Origin: Rhipidocladum racemiflorum
Lineage: Eukaryota > Streptophyta > Magnoliopsida > Poales > Poaceae
Assembly (NCBI GenBank): GCA_036346355.1
Contig: CM070572.1
Coordinates: 11,477,001 to 11,541,000, forward strand
DNA: 64,000 nucleotides
Direction of reading: 5' to 3'
Made by a program: the position numbers and the translations under genes. Positions within the stretch are counted from its first letter, which is position 1; every line of letters starts with the position of its first letter. The notes under the pieces are model-generated. The model was not told the DNA's origin and made no database searches. It was given only the letters and a program-made list of their open reading frames with translations. Shown here in pieces: positions 24,601 to 35,742 of the stretch.

Positions 24601-25533
24601 AAATTAAATATGGGCTTATATGTAAGAGGTGATAAATGTCTTGGAATCAGCTATAGCCTGGCTAAGTTAGTAGTCAGTCTATATCTCTCTCTTCCTTTTC
24701 TCTCATCCACCTAAGCAAAATGCTGAGTTGGCATCCTTATAGCTAGCTGAAGTGGCACTGCTGGAGATACTCTTAGGGCATGTCCAATGGTAGAGCCAAC
24801 TATTGGCTATAAGAAAGCTCAATGTCACTTATAGCTAGTTTAAAGACAAGCTCTCCAATGGGTTGGCTATAACATATTCTCTAACATTAAATGTGGGTCC
24901 ACATGTAATTGTCTTTTATTTTTCTTGAAAAACACTATAGCCTGGCTCTTAGTTAAGAGGCAGCTCTTGTCTCTCTCCTCTACTTCTCTCCTCCACATAA
25001 GCAAAAAGATGAGATGGACTCCTTATAGCCTGCTGACATGTCTCCATTGGGATGCTCTTAGAGGAGAATAATACCGAGGGGCACGGGAGGTTCTGCGCGG
25101 CCTAGCGACGCCAGGTTACAATTGGCCCGCCTGCCATCGATCACCGGCGTCGGGTCCTCGCAGGCCTTTCTCGCCGACTCGGGGTCGTGGAACGTCACCT
25201 GCGCAGATGTAACTCGTAAGCCAAGCAGCCAACACTGCTCCAGCGCTTCCACGGAAGCAGAAACAACAGCAGTGAATCGATGGAGGAGCGAGCACTGACG
25301 AAGCCGTAGCCCTTGGAGCGACCGGAGTGCCGGTCGGTGATGACGACGGCCTCAAGGATGCCCCCGAAGCGCTCGTAGAAGCGGCGGAGCCTGTCGCTGG
25401 TGGTCTCCCAGGCAAGGCCCCCGACGAAGACTTTGGTGTAGGTGGTGTCCCCGAAGGGCGAGGCGACCAGGTGCAGCCCCGACCTGGAGCTCGACGCCGA
25501 GGCCGACCCCGCGTGCTGCTGCTGCAGAGCCAT
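21624..25533 (-). CDS. RRM-domain RNA-binding protein (six coding exons)
   Basis: Coding exons on the minus strand are 25533-25300, 25198-25075, 24007-23881, 22904-22868, 22775-22535 and 21715-21624. All have GT/AG borders and total 855 nt, or 284 codons plus TGA, in a single closed frame. One RRM lies near the N-terminus with RNP2 VFVGGL (residues 35-40) and RNP1 KGYGFVTF (74-81, spanning the exon 1/2 junction). The rest is low-complexity, rich in Gly, Tyr, Pro and Gln (VPRGIYVGGYGQQRPLPLG). This layout matches the plant single-RRM family that includes Arabidopsis ARP1 and resembles animal RBM24/38, which bind mRNA. The frame is open about 100 codons upstream of the chosen ATG, but that part is low-complexity and probably 5' UTR. 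Exon 4 is only 37 nt. No defect was seen. Confidence 0.88.
24493..24772. mobile_element. Tourist-type MITE, copy 1, in intron 2 of the RRM gene
   Basis: The left end is GGGCATCTCCAATGG and the right end is GGAGATACTC. TTA lies on both sides (24490-24492 and 24773-24775), as for PIF/Harbinger MITEs. The interior contains TAGCTATA-type inverted strings. Confidence 0.8.
24776..25057. mobile_element. Tourist-type MITE, copy 2, abutting copy 1
   Basis: Ends GGGCATGTCCAATGG and CCATTGGGATGCTC, with TTA on each side (24773-24775 shared with copy 1, and 25058-25060). It is clearly the same family as copy 1 but diverged, so this is not a recent tandem duplication. Confidence 0.8.
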
Positions 25534-25833
25534 CGGGCAAGGAGTGGAGACTACAGAAGCGAGCGGATCGCTGGATTCGAGGCGGGAATTGGGGGGGATC
25601 TCCGCTCGCCGCGACCGCCCTCCCTCGGGCGCCGCGCGAGGGGGATCGGAGGCGGAAGTGGACTGAATCGGGGGTGGAATGGAAGAAGAAGAAGAGGGCG
25701 GGGGCGGCGGAGGAGGAGGACGACGGCGATGGGAAAGGGGATTGTGATTGGTGCCGGGTTTTCGCGCTCGGTTGGCGCCACCTGCAGTTGCTACAGGAAC
25801 CCAACTCATTTGCCACCCGAGAGACCGGACCAT

Positions 25834-26241
25834 GGTTTAAAATCTCGCTGAGATCTCAGTAAAAAAAAAATTTAAAAAAAATTAAATTACTATAATAATT
25901 TTCAAAATTTCTGTGAAATCTCAGTAATTTCGACCAAAATTAAATTTTGAACTTTTTTTTTTACCAAATTTTGATTTTTCATTAGCCGGATTTGATTGGA
26001 ATTGGGGTCAAAACCATCCACAACAAATTTCAAAATTGTTTGATAAGTTTTTGATCATTTTTTGGTTAACAAAATCTCGGTGATTTCGGTCAAAATCTCG
26101 GATTTCTCGGTTGAAAAATGACCAGATTTCAAATTTGATTTTTGAACTTTGTCCGGATTTTATTTGAAATTCCGAGATCTCGTCGAAATTTCGGATTTCG
26201 TCCAACTCCGAGATATATATCAAAAACGAAATTTGAAACCT
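25834..26241. mobile_element. MITE just upstream of the RRM gene
   Basis: Terminal inverted repeats GGTTTAAAATCTCG (left) and GGTTTCAAATTTCG (right, complement). GGACCAT repeats on both sides (25827-25833 and 26242-26248). The interior repeats AATCTCGG/CCGAGATTT strings in both orientations. It separates the presumed promoter-proximal DNA of the RRM gene from the 196-bp repeat, 300 bp upstream of the start codon. The superfamily is uncertain. Confidence 0.75.
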
Positions 26242-26248
26242 GGACCAT

Positions 26249-26444
26249 ACACCCACTCGATGATTCTTCAGATGAACAATCGCCATCATGACTAATCCCC
26301 TCCATTCCCACTGCACCCAATATATCTCCATGAGCTGTCAGATACAGGATCAATGATCACAGTTCCATCAGGACATAGGATTCAAACCAAGCAAAACTGA
26401 CAAGAGCAACCGTTGCTCTTGGGTCATTGCCCCATCCATCGGGA
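26249..26444. repeat. 196-bp perfect direct repeat, copy 2
   Basis: Second copy of 19227-19422, lying upstream of the RRM gene. It begins directly after the target duplication of the adjacent MITE. Confidence 0.9.
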
Positions 26445-27892
26445 AAATGGCATACAAAGAAAAAAGGGGGGTAAAAGTCACCTCAAAATTATAAAATATC
26501 ATATATTTAGAAATAAAATTTGAAAGATAAATAACATATAATTAGAAACGGAGAGAGTAATTTACTATTCTTCTCCCTCCCAACAAGGGGTCATTGCTTT
26601 TCGGGGCTTGAGTTTCCGTTTTGCCATTAATACTCTCTTTTTTATGAAAAACAGTCAGAGCTGGATTAACTTAGGAAAGTATAGAATATAAAGTGCAAAA
26701 GACTGCACTAGGAACAAAGAAAAAGAAAGCAAAGAAGAAGAGAAGAGAGAAAAAGAAAACAGAAAAGAGTAAGAAAATGAAAAACTCTTGCTACTTCCAT
26801 TTTCGGTCTACTAGAGAAAACATACTCTTATCTGTTTATCTTTGATGGGTCTTCCAAAATCTCACATCGTCACACGGCATTATTGGTGTTATAGTGAGTG
26901 CATCACATTGACCACACCTATTTCCAAAAATTTCTGAGTAAATACCCTCTTTTCACGTATGCACTACCACCGAACAAAAAGCATGCAAATTTTGTGATAC
27001 CCCATAATTTAAGGGTCATTAATTAATTACCAGTAAAAGAAATTTAATAACTAATTACGCTGTCTTACTAAACCTTAATCGAAAACGATAGCTATTTCCT
27101 CTACAATATCAAGGTAGAATTGTAAAAAAAAAAAACAATTCAATACTAAATGTATTTAGGTCTGTAAATCTAGTTAAACTAGTATTAGTTTGGATTAAGT
27201 GACAAAAGTCAAAAAAAGAACCGGGTGTTTATGTTGCTTGCCGGAATTGTTCACATTAAGAAATAATTGTTTACTTGGTGGCTGCAAAGCTAAGTTCTCA
27301 CACGGAACAAATGGTTAATTTGCACGTTAATTTTTATACATGAGAAACAACAACAGGTTGTTGTAAGTGTCTATGCCCCAAATTTTACGTAATTAAATGT
27401 TTTGATAATATAATAATATTTGTTTATCAAAACTAACTATATTTCAAGATTTTAAGATTATTTAGTGCTTGCCATTCATGGATCCCCAAAAGGTCTATAT
27501 GATGGTAAAACATGAAGATTAAAGACCTTGTGACCAAAAATAATCCATGGAGTCGAGTTTGGATCATTTTATTGATATGCATTATTTTTGCTTTGGCATA
27601 ATATTAAGGATGGTTCAAGGCTAGTAGCTTGAGCTTGGTAAGGTTATGTAGCTGGTTGTAATGTACATTAGGTATCTCTTATTCATATCTAGTTAGAGGA
27701 GTTAACAGTCAAATTAATTCAACAGAGTATGTTTAGTGGATTTCAAAGGAAGTAAGATGATTCGAGTAATTAGGAGAATAGGTAAAATCAATTTTACTAA
27801 GGGTGTGTTTTTTAGGTACAATGGAAGTTGGATGATCCAAGTGACCTGAATTATTAGTGGGACCAACTTTATAGAAAATAGCTCAAAGGAAC
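26445..27892. other. AT-rich intergenic DNA
   Basis: A Stowaway-like tail (AAACGGAGAGAGTA, near 26552) is visible. The last 200 bp (about 27700-27892) may belong to the same old LTR as 45505-46495, into which the Tat element inserted. No gene seen. Confidence 0.4.
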
Positions 27893-28802
27893 TGACGAGT
27901 ACCCGTACCATGGGTACCCCCATCAGCCCGGAAACGCGAACGGGCTGACCAATCATGCGAAGGCCCAAAGATCGCCGAAAGGTACTTGGACCGCAGAGAG
28001 CGGACCCCGACCTGTGCAGGACCGACCCTGGACGGTCGGCGGACTCCGATCCCGGGCGGTCGGCGGGTTCCAACCGCCCAATATTGGAGCGCTTGATCGG
28101 CCAAAGCTCCACCAGCGCCTGACGGCGAGGCTCACGCCGTGTCGACCGCCTTGTGCGCGGCATCCCCTGGCGTCCGTACCGGGGTAGGCGGCTCCTTCCC
28201 AAGACTGTCAGAAGAGCTACCGAAGAAGTCAAGCCCCCGTCCCATCGCCTGGCACGCCGCAGAGGAATACGCCCACTCCCGAGGCCAAGGCAAAGTCAAG
28301 CGCCATTAAAGCCGCCGAGGCTGACAGGAGCACCACGCGATACGTCATCCAGACATCACTACGCAAGACCACTCATCACAGAGCCACCAACCCTGCCTCG
28401 GGATGGGCAGGGGTCGGTCGGACAAGACAGAAACCAGACTCCGAGACACGCAGGCCCCTTTCCTCGTAGTTTTCCCAAACTCCCGTGTAACCTGCCCCCT
28501 CCGTCTATATAAGGAGAGGCAGGGCCCGAGAGGGAGGGGCGATGGAAAAAAACGGTCTTCTAGGTAGCCACAACTCCCTAGCAAAAACACCGAGGGATCG
28601 GTCGGCCGACCCCCTGCCTCGCTTGTATACCTCTTGTTCATCGCCTAAAGATCAATACACCCACACCGAACGAACTGGAGTAGGGACGTTCAGCCCGAAC
28701 CAGTATACATCATCTGACTCCTTGAGTCGACCATTCGGGGAGAGGGAGCGCGCGACCCCATCCGACCACAAATTCGTATTGCCGGTGCACGAAACACCGA
28801 CA
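27893..28802 (+). repeat. 5' LTR of the Tat element
   Basis: It carries a core promoter (TATATAA at 28506-28512) and contains GGTACCATGGGTACC-like palindromic sequence near its start. It matches 44597-45499 and the solo LTR at 4483-13567. Confidence 0.95.
28506..28512 (+). promoter_or_regulatory. TATA box in the Tat 5' LTR
   Basis: CTATATAAGGAGAGGC context about 300 bp before the LTR end. The same box occurs in the solo LTR (about 13274) and the 3' LTR (about 45212). Confidence 0.7.
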
Positions 28803-28803
28803 G

Positions 28804-28822
28804 TTGGCGCGCCAGGTAGGGG
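28804..28822 (+). promoter_or_regulatory. Primer-binding site of the Tat element
   Basis: TTGGCGCGCCAGGTAGGGG starts two bases after the 5' LTR. Its position fits a tRNA primer site; I do not assign the tRNA. Confidence 0.7.
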
Positions 28823-28876
28823 CTCTCGCGCGTCTTCACCGACATCCTCATCTTCGGGTTCCCATTCTCCTCCCTG

Positions 28877-30819
28877 ATGGCCTCCCACCACGATTCGCCG
28901 ATATCGAGGGGCTGGATCCGCTTTGGCACCCTTGATTTCATCGTCACCACGACGGGAGAGCTTGTCCTCATTCCCGCTGCCGTCCGGGACCGGGCGCCGT
29001 CCGCAAGCCTGGATGCGGTTGCTGATGTCCTCAGCAACCTCCGCCTCGACGCCCCCGCATGGGCCGCGCGGGCGGGCCGTCTGCTGGCCTTTGCTCTGGC
29101 GGCGACGCCGCCTACGAGCTGCGGCGAGCGGCGGTTCCACCCTCCACGGGCTCTCAACTCGTGGCCATGGCCGGCTACGCGCCGGCTTCCCTCCACGACC
29201 TGCTGGCGGATTCCTCCAGCCACGGCTCTAGCTCCGACAAAGAGTATCCCCCGCGCAGGGCGTACTCCCGCGAGTGCAACATGACGGGTGCGGCGGAACT
29301 GCCCTCCACTTCGCTACCCTCGGGACCCTCCTCCGACGACGCGGCGGGAGGAATCCGGCGGAAGACGACGACAAGACCTGGCACGCCGGCGACCTTCGAC
29401 GACAGCGCGAGGAGCTAGAGGCCCGAAAGGCCGAACTCGATAAGCTCCAGGCCGAGCTGGAGCGTCGTCAGCCTAACCCACCACTCGCCTCGGCCGCAGC
29501 GCTCGCGTCAGTGCATCGGCTAGCTGGTCGAGGAGACGAACGACCTTCCGCTCTTCCTCACGCCAACCGTAACATTGTCTTGGCGGCAATCTTTGCTCAA
29601 GGGCTGCCCGAGCCAACGGAGCCGTGCCAAGGCCACCTACCGTAACCTCCGGATCGGTAGAACGCGTCTTGTCGTTCAAGACGCCCAAGGTTCCGGCCCC
29701 GACGGACGGGCGCCACCTCGCCGCTGGGCCACTCCTCACAGGGCCGACGAGCCCAGCCAAGACGGCCCCGCTTCCACGAGCTCCCCAGGCATCATACACC
29801 CGGTGCGCCACCGCCTGGGGACAAGTATGATCTTCGCACCACCCTCGAGGCGAAGGAGAGCTACCGATGCAAAGAAGACCCTCGCAGTCGCCGATAGCGG
29901 GCGACGCAACCATTCCGACCCGGGATTCGACGGTCCCGGGCCGCGTGCGTTCACCCGCCTCATCCGCAACGCCGACTTCCCGGCCAAATTCCGGGCTCCG
30001 ACCAACATAGCCAAGTACACGGGGGCCACTAACCCCAGTGTTTGGCTAGAAGACTACCGGCTCGCCTGCCGGGCCGGGGGAGCGACTGACGACCTCTTCG
30101 TCATTCAGTATCTCCCCATCTATCTCGCAGACTCCGCCCGAGCGTGGCTCGAGTACTTGCCTGCCGACACCATCGGCAGCTGGGCCGACCTGACGAATCT
30201 CTTCGTCGGGAACTTCCAGGGCACTTACAAATGCCCTGGCAACTCCTGGGACCTGAAGAGCTGCAAGCAGCAGCCGGGGGAAACCCTCCGGGATTACATC
30301 CGCCGCTTCTCCCAGCAGTGCAACGAGCTCCCCGACATCCGCGACGCCGACGTCGTCGGGGCATTCATTTACGGCACCACATGCGAGGCCCTGGTCCACA
30401 AGTTGGGCTGCGCGAAGCCCCGGACTATCAAGGAGCTTCTCGACATCGCCACCAACCATGCTTCCGGCGAGGAAGCTGTGGGGGCCATCTTCGAAAGAAG
30501 AGTAGCCCGCAAGGCATCCGGGCTCGAGGCCGCCGCCCCCTCCGACCGTTCCGACAAGAAGAAGCGGAAGGGGAAGCAGGGCCGCGAAGGTCGAATGGTC
30601 GCCGCCACCGACCGCCCCGCCAAGCAGCAAGCGCGGCAGACGCCCGATCGGTTCGAAAGATTGATGGACAGTCCGTGCCCGAACCACGACTACCCCGTCA
30701 AGCATAAGTATCGGGACTGCGAAGTCCTGAAAAGGTTTCTCTCCGGGAACCCCACGACCTCGCGGGGTAAGGGGAAGAAGCGCGACCCGGCGCCCGATGC
30801 TGGGGCGAAGGGCGATGAG
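28877..30819 (+). pseudogene. Tat gag, frameshifted
   Basis: The first ATG after the primer site is at 28877. The frame changes near 29060-29280 and again near 29570, after which 29575-30819 reads through. The Retrotrans_gag core is clear: PAKFRAPTNIAKYTG, NPSVWLEDYRLACRAGG, ARAWLEYLPADTIGSW and FSQQCNELPDIRD (residues about 135-245 of the last frame). A basic tail (KKKRKGKQGREGR) follows, then a conserved Cys/His stretch (CPNHDYPVKHKYRDC). Gag forms the particle. The frame is cut by a TAG contributed by the first three bases of the MITE at 30820. Confidence 0.85.
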
Positions 30820-31359
30820 TAGGGATGGCAACGGGGGCATTCCCCGTCGGGGAGTGCCTCCTCATCCCCGTCCCCGCGACATGAAATTTTCCCCGTCCCC
30901 GTCCCCGTTCCCCGTCTCGGGGGAGAAAATCCCCCCGTCCCCATCCCCGTTCGGGTATCGGGGCCCCGTTCGGGTATCGGGGCCCCGTCGGGGACCCATC
31001 CCCGCGAAAAGTTCAGACAAGAGAAGAGCTCTTATAGCCATTTTAACTCTAAAATTATATTAACAGGCAAAGAAAAAAAGAATGCATGCATTCATTGAAA
31101 ATTATGTTGTCCCGTTTATGAAAATGTGATTATGATGGGCTAGAGAATATGTTTGCAATCTAACAATTTAATTGGACTAAACTAAATTCGGGTCCCCAAT
31201 CGTCCTCATGGGAAAGAAATTTCGCCCCTGCCCCTCGCCATCCCCGATGGGGAATCATTTTCCGTTCCATCCCGCTGGGACGATTTCTTCCCATACCCGT
31301 CCCCTAATAGAGGAATTCCCCGCCGGGGATCGGGGAACGGGTCCCCATTGCCACCCCTA
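30820..31359. mobile_element. hAT-type MITE between gag and pol
   Basis: TIRs TAGGGATGGCAACGGGG (left) and TAGGGGTGGCAATGGGG (right, complement). The 8-bp target duplication GCGATGAG lies at 30812-30819 and 31360-31367. The ends are GC-rich with GGGGA/TCCCC runs and the middle is AT-rich. No coding capacity; open frames crossing it are artefacts. Confidence 0.93.
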
Positions 31360-31367
31360 GCGATGAG

Positions 31368-32183
31368 CCAGCCGACGAGTTCCCACAACTCGACGGTTGC
31401 CTCATGATCTTCGGAGGGGCAGAGTGCTACGCCGACAAGCGACGACTGAAACTCGCCCACCGAGAGGTCCACACGGCGACCCCCGCCGTGCCTTCCTACC
31501 TGAGGTGGTCGGAGTGCCCGATCGCCTTCGATCGGACCGACCACCCCGACCACATCCCGCACCCGGGACGCTACCCGCTCGTCGTCGACCCCATCGTGGG
31601 GACGGCCGCTGACCAAGGTGCTCATGGACGGCGGCAGCAGTCTCAACATCATGTATGTTGAGACCCTGGATGCCCTGGGGGTCCCTCGCTCCGCCCTCTG
31701 GCCGAGCAGGGCGCCTTTCCACGGCGTTGTCCCAGGCCAACAGCCCACCCCTGACAGGTCGGCCTGCCCGTCACCTTTGGGAGCCCAGATAACTTCCGCA
31801 CCGAGAGCCTCACTTTCGAGGTTGTGGACTTTCCCGGCTCCTACCACGCCATCCTGGGACGGCCTTGTTACGCGAAGTTCATGGCAGTCCCCAACTACAC
31901 CTATCTCAAGCTGAAGATGCCAGGGCCACAATGCGTCATCACCGTGGCCGCATCCTTCCACCTACAATCATGAGCGGCAAATTGTGAGCTGGCCTCAGTG
32001 GTCGTCGCTTCCGCCGAGCTCGCCCAGCTCCAGGAGAAGGCCCCCGAATCCGCTCCCGACTCCGGCAAATCGGGGACTAGCTCCTTCAAATTCGCGGAGG
32101 ACACGAAGGAGGTCACAGTCGATCCCGAAGATCCCGCCAAGACCGTGCGGATCGGGGCCGCCCTCACTGCCAAATAGGAAAGC
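31368..32183 (+). pseudogene. Tat protease region
   Basis: Downstream of the MITE the polyprotein resumes (CLMIFGGAECYADKRRLKL). The protease motif is LMDGGSSLNIMYVETLD (about 31622-31672), where DGG replaces the usual DTG/DSG, as is common in this lineage. Frames shift near 31600, 31760 and 31975, and a TAG lies at 32176. Confidence 0.75.
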
Positions 32184-33546
32184 GTGCTCGTCGACTTCCT
32201 CCGAGCAAACCGAGACGTCTTCGCTTGGAGACCCTCCGATATGCCGGGAGTTCCAAAGGAGGTCGCCGAGCATTCCCTGAACATTCGACCGGGATCCAGA
32301 CCAGTCGCCCAGCGCCTGCGCCGTTTCGACGAAGAAAAGCGCCAGGCCATTGGGGAAGAGATCGCCAAACTTTTGGCCGCCGGCTTTGTAAGGGAGGTGC
32401 GTCACCCCGAGTGGCTCGCCAATCCCGTCCTTGTAAAGAAAAAGTCGGGGCAATGGAGAATGTGTGTTGACTACACGAGCCTCAACAAGGCCTGTCCGAA
32501 AGATCCATTCCCATTACCTCGCATCGACCAGGTCGTGGACTCCACCGCCGGGTGCGAGTCCCTTTCCTTTTTGGACGCCTATTCAGGCTACCACCAAATT
32601 GCAATGAAGGAGTCCGATCAACTCGCGACCTCCTTCATCACCCCGTACGGCTCGTACTGTTACGTCACGATGCCTTTTGGTCTGAAAAACGCAGGCGCCA
32701 CATACCAATGGTGTATGCAGGCGTGTTTTTCAGACCAAATTGGCCGTAACATCGAAGCCTACGTCGATGACATCGTTGTCAAGGAAGGTCGATGACCTCA
32801 TCGCCGACCTAGAGGAGACTTTTGCGAACCTCCGACGGGTTCGCATAAAGCTCAACCCTGAGAAATGCGTCTTCGGGGTCCCCAAGGGCAAGCTGCTGGG
32901 CTTTATCGTCTCTGAGCGCGGCATCGAAGCCAACCGCGATAAGATCTCCGCCATCACAAGGATGGGGCCAATCAACGTTCTGAAGGGAGTTCAGAGGCTG
33001 ATGGGGTGCCTCGCGGCACTAAGTCGCTTCGTATCCCGCCTCGGTGAACGCGGGATGCCACTCTACAAACTGATGAAGAAGTCCGACCACTTTTCCTGGA
33101 CCCACGAAGCTCAGGAAGCCTTTAGTCGACTAAAAGCTTTTCTGACCTCACCTCCGGTCCTGGTCGCCCCGGAGCCACAGGAACACTTACTCCTCTACAT
33201 CGCCGCCACGACTCAGGTCGTCAGCGCGGCACTTGTTGTGGAGCGAGTAGAGGAAGGCCGCGTTTTCAAGGTGCAGAGACCGGTCTACTTCGTCAGCGAG
33301 GTGCTCTCCGAAACAAAGGTCCGATATCCCCAGATACAGAAGTTGCTGTACTCAGTGCTCATTACCAAGAGGAAGCTTGCCCATTACTTCGATCGACACC
33401 CCATCTCCGTGGTAACCTCCTCACCGCTCGGAGAAGTCGTCCACAACCGCGACGCTACCGGAAGAATCGCCAAGTGGGCTCTCGAGCTCAACGGCCTCGA
33501 CATATCATACGTCCCTAGGACGACGATCAAGTCCCAGGTCTTGGCG
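32184..33546 (+). pseudogene. Tat reverse transcriptase and RNase H
   Basis: RT motifs run in order: WLANPVLVKKKSGQWRMCVD, NKACPKDPFPLPRIDQVVD, LDAYSGYHQI, TPYGSYCYVTMPFGLKNA and the catalytic YVDDIVVK (about 32758-32781). A frameshift right after it moves the thumb and connection into the frame of 32740-33546 (LNPEKCVFGV, LLGFIVSERGIEANRDKI). The retroviral-type RNase H follows (EPQEHLLLYIAATTQVVSAAL, LSETKVRYPQIQKLLYSVL). The frame then breaks at about 33546 where an internal deletion joins it to a later segment. Confidence 0.9.
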
Positions 33547-35043
33547 GAGTCCGCAAGCTCGAGGAGAAGTTCAAGGGTTTCGAGCTCCATCACAGCTACC
33601 GACGCTATAACGGTGAAGCCGACTCCCTCGCCAACCTCGCCTCCGGGAAAGGGCCGGTTCCCCCTGGAATCTTCGTTTCCGACCTCAGCAGCCCATCAAT
33701 CCGGTTGGACCAGAGTGCTGAGGGCACCACCGACCCCCCGAAGACGGGCGCTCCCGCCGACCTTCGGCCAGATGCTCACCCGCCTGGGTCGGATTCGGCG
33801 TCTGAAGGCCGAAACCGACCGAGGCAACCGTTTGTCGATCGATTAACAAACGGGCTGCTCCCCGTCGATACCACCGAGGCTCGGCGCCTCGCCCCGCGGG
33901 CGAAGTCTTTAGTCATGATAGAAGGCGCCCTCTACAAAAGGAGCCCGTCCGAATCCTTCGGTGCGTTCGACCGACCAAGGAAGCACCTTCGCCGACATCC
34001 ACGACGGGGTGTGCGGGCACCATGCCGCGCGGTCCCTGGTAGGAAAAGCCTTCCGACAAGGTTTCTACTGGCCGACCGCCGTAGCAGATGCGACCCAAAT
34101 CGTCCGCACCTGCGAAGGATGCCAATTCTTCGCCAGGCAGACGCACCTTCCTGCGCAAGCCCTGCAGACAATCCCCATCACGTGGCCCTTCGCGGTTTGG
34201 GGGCTCGATCTGGTCGGGCCCTTCAAAAAGGCGCCCGGGGGCTTCACTCACTTACTCGTCGCTGTGGACAAGTTCACAAAGTGGATCGAAGCCAAGCCGC
34301 TGGCGAAGATCACATCGGCGCAGGTAGCAGGCTTCTTCCGCGATATTGTCTACCGCTTCGGGGTGCCCAACTCCATCATCACCGACAATGGTACGCAGTT
34401 CACCGGGAATGAGTTCCTTGAGTTCTGCGATGACTTCAATATCCGAGTCGACTGGGCGGCAGTGGCGCACCCCCGGGCCAACGGCCAGGTCGAGCGAGCC
34501 AACGGCATGATCCTCCAAGGACTCAAGCCGCGAATCTTCAGTCGACTGAAGAAATTCGCGGGACGGTGGGCCGCCGAGCTACCGCCCGTTCTTTGGAGTC
34601 TGCGAACCACGACGACCCGGTCGACCGGGTTCACACCTTTCTTCTTGGTGTTCGGAGTGGAGGCTGTCCTCCCGACTGACCTTGAGTACGGTGCGCCAAG
34701 AGTGCAGAACTACGACAGCGCACGGGGGACCGAGGAACAGCAGGATGACCTCGACCGACTCGACGAGGCTCGAGATGTCGCAGTCTTATGGTCGGCTAAA
34801 TATCAGCAGGCGCTGCGCCGCTACCACAGCCGACGGGTTCGCGGCCGCTCATTCGAAGTCGGCGATTTAGTGCTGCGTCAAGTCCAATCCGCGAAGGACA
34901 GGCACAAGCACTCCCCGCCCTGGGAGGGCCCTTTCACCGTTGCGGAAGTCCTCCGACCCGGCACCTTCCGTCTCAAAGACACCGAAGGAAATCTCCTTAC
35001 AAACGCATGGAACATAGAGAAGTTGAGAAAGTTCTACCCGTAA
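33547..35043 (+). pseudogene. Tat spacer and integrase
   Basis: 33547-33950 reads VRKLEEKFKGFELHH and GEADSLANLASG, the usual tail of the second (archaeal-type) RNase H of Tat elements, whose catalytic part is missing here. Integrase is open from 33961 to a TAA ending at 35043. It shows the zinc region (HDGVCGHHAARSLVGKAF ... CEGCQFF) and a DDE triad: D in WGLDLVGPFKK, D in ITDNGTQFTGNEF and E in HPRANGQVERANGMI. A C-terminal domain with GDLVLRQVQ and PPWEGPF follows. The integrase frame itself has no visible lesion, apart from a frame change at about 33955 at its entry. Confidence 0.88.
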
Positions 35044-35411
35044 TCAGCCTACCCCTTCTTTGTACCATGCAAAAAATCTGCAAACGAAGGAAGCCGCAGC
35101 TGTCGGACAACCGACCGAGTGCTCTCTCTCTCTCTCTCCCGTCCCTGATCTACCGCAAGTACTGCGACCTCCGCCCCGAAAGCAGAGGTCCCGAAGTAGT
35201 ACTCTGCCCGCCTCAAAGACCGCGAAAACAAGGACAACCGACCTACAGTTGGTCGGGCCGTCCCATTCCGGTAACAAACACACATAAAATCCCGCCTCCA
35301 ACCTACGCCGGATCCGTTGCGGTCCCAAAAGATTACGGATGTGGGCAATCACAAATGCAAAATCCTCGAGGAAGAAAAAAGAAACAGGGAGCAAAGAAGC
35401 ACTTTATTTAT
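35044..35411. other. Non-coding 3' region of the Tat element
   Basis: Between the integrase stop and the antisense gene. It has a (CT)n run near 35125 and no convincing frame. Confidence 0.5.
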
Positions 35412-35678
35412 TTATGGAGGAACATCGCCCCAACCAAGAACGAACTGCCCGCCACGATCTTGGTGTGCGCCCCGCCAGCCGGACGACACGCGACGTCCCT
35501 CAACCACCGCCTGCACCAGCGGCGCCCTCACTTCCCGCAGTCGGGGAACGCCCACGACGAGGACGCCAACTCGCCGTACGTCCTCACGAGCAGCCTCAGC
35601 CTCGACCTCCGCCACCTCCTGCAGCCAGGCCTGATGGGCGCCCGCTTCCTCGCGGGGCTGAGTGTAGCGGTCCGCCAT
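35412..35678 (-). CDS. Small antisense reading frame in the Tat element (88 aa)
   Basis: Minus strand, ATG at 35678 in a good context (GCCATGG), stop at 35412. The product begins MADRYTQPREEAGAHQAW and has a Glu/Val-rich helical centre (LQEVAEVEAEAAREDVRR). I know no function. A minus-strand TATA box lies 65 bp upstream of the ATG. The second antisense frame, further right, has a similar promoter arrangement. Antisense frames are known in Tat elements of grasses, but this one could still be chance in GC-rich DNA. Confidence 0.45.
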   Translation of the reverse strand: MADRYTQPREEAGAHQAWLQEVAEVEAEAAREDVRRVGVLVVGVPRLREVRAPLVQAVVEGRRVSSGWRGAHQDRGGQFVLGWGDVPP

Positions 35679-35742
35679 GGCATGTGAAGAAAGTTCGTTT
35701 GGTGGCAGTCTTGGCAAAGTAACAAGCGCACCGGCGCCTCTC

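Noticed and set aside
25327..25851. 174-codon plus-strand frame opposite RRM exon 1
   Set aside because: Shadow of GC-rich exon 1 and 5' UTR on the other strand. The RRM model closes over six exons; this frame has no motif.
30046..30840. 264-codon minus-strand frame across gag
   Set aside because: Shadow of the GC-rich Tat gag frame, running into the MITE. No motif and no promoter.
31206..31961. 251-codon minus-strand frame
   Set aside because: Begins in the protease region and ends in the MITE; composite of two unrelated sequences.
32740..32780. Plus-strand ATG near 32740 as a gene start
   Set aside because: It is inside the RT active-site coding region in another frame. The continuing frame is the frameshifted RT.
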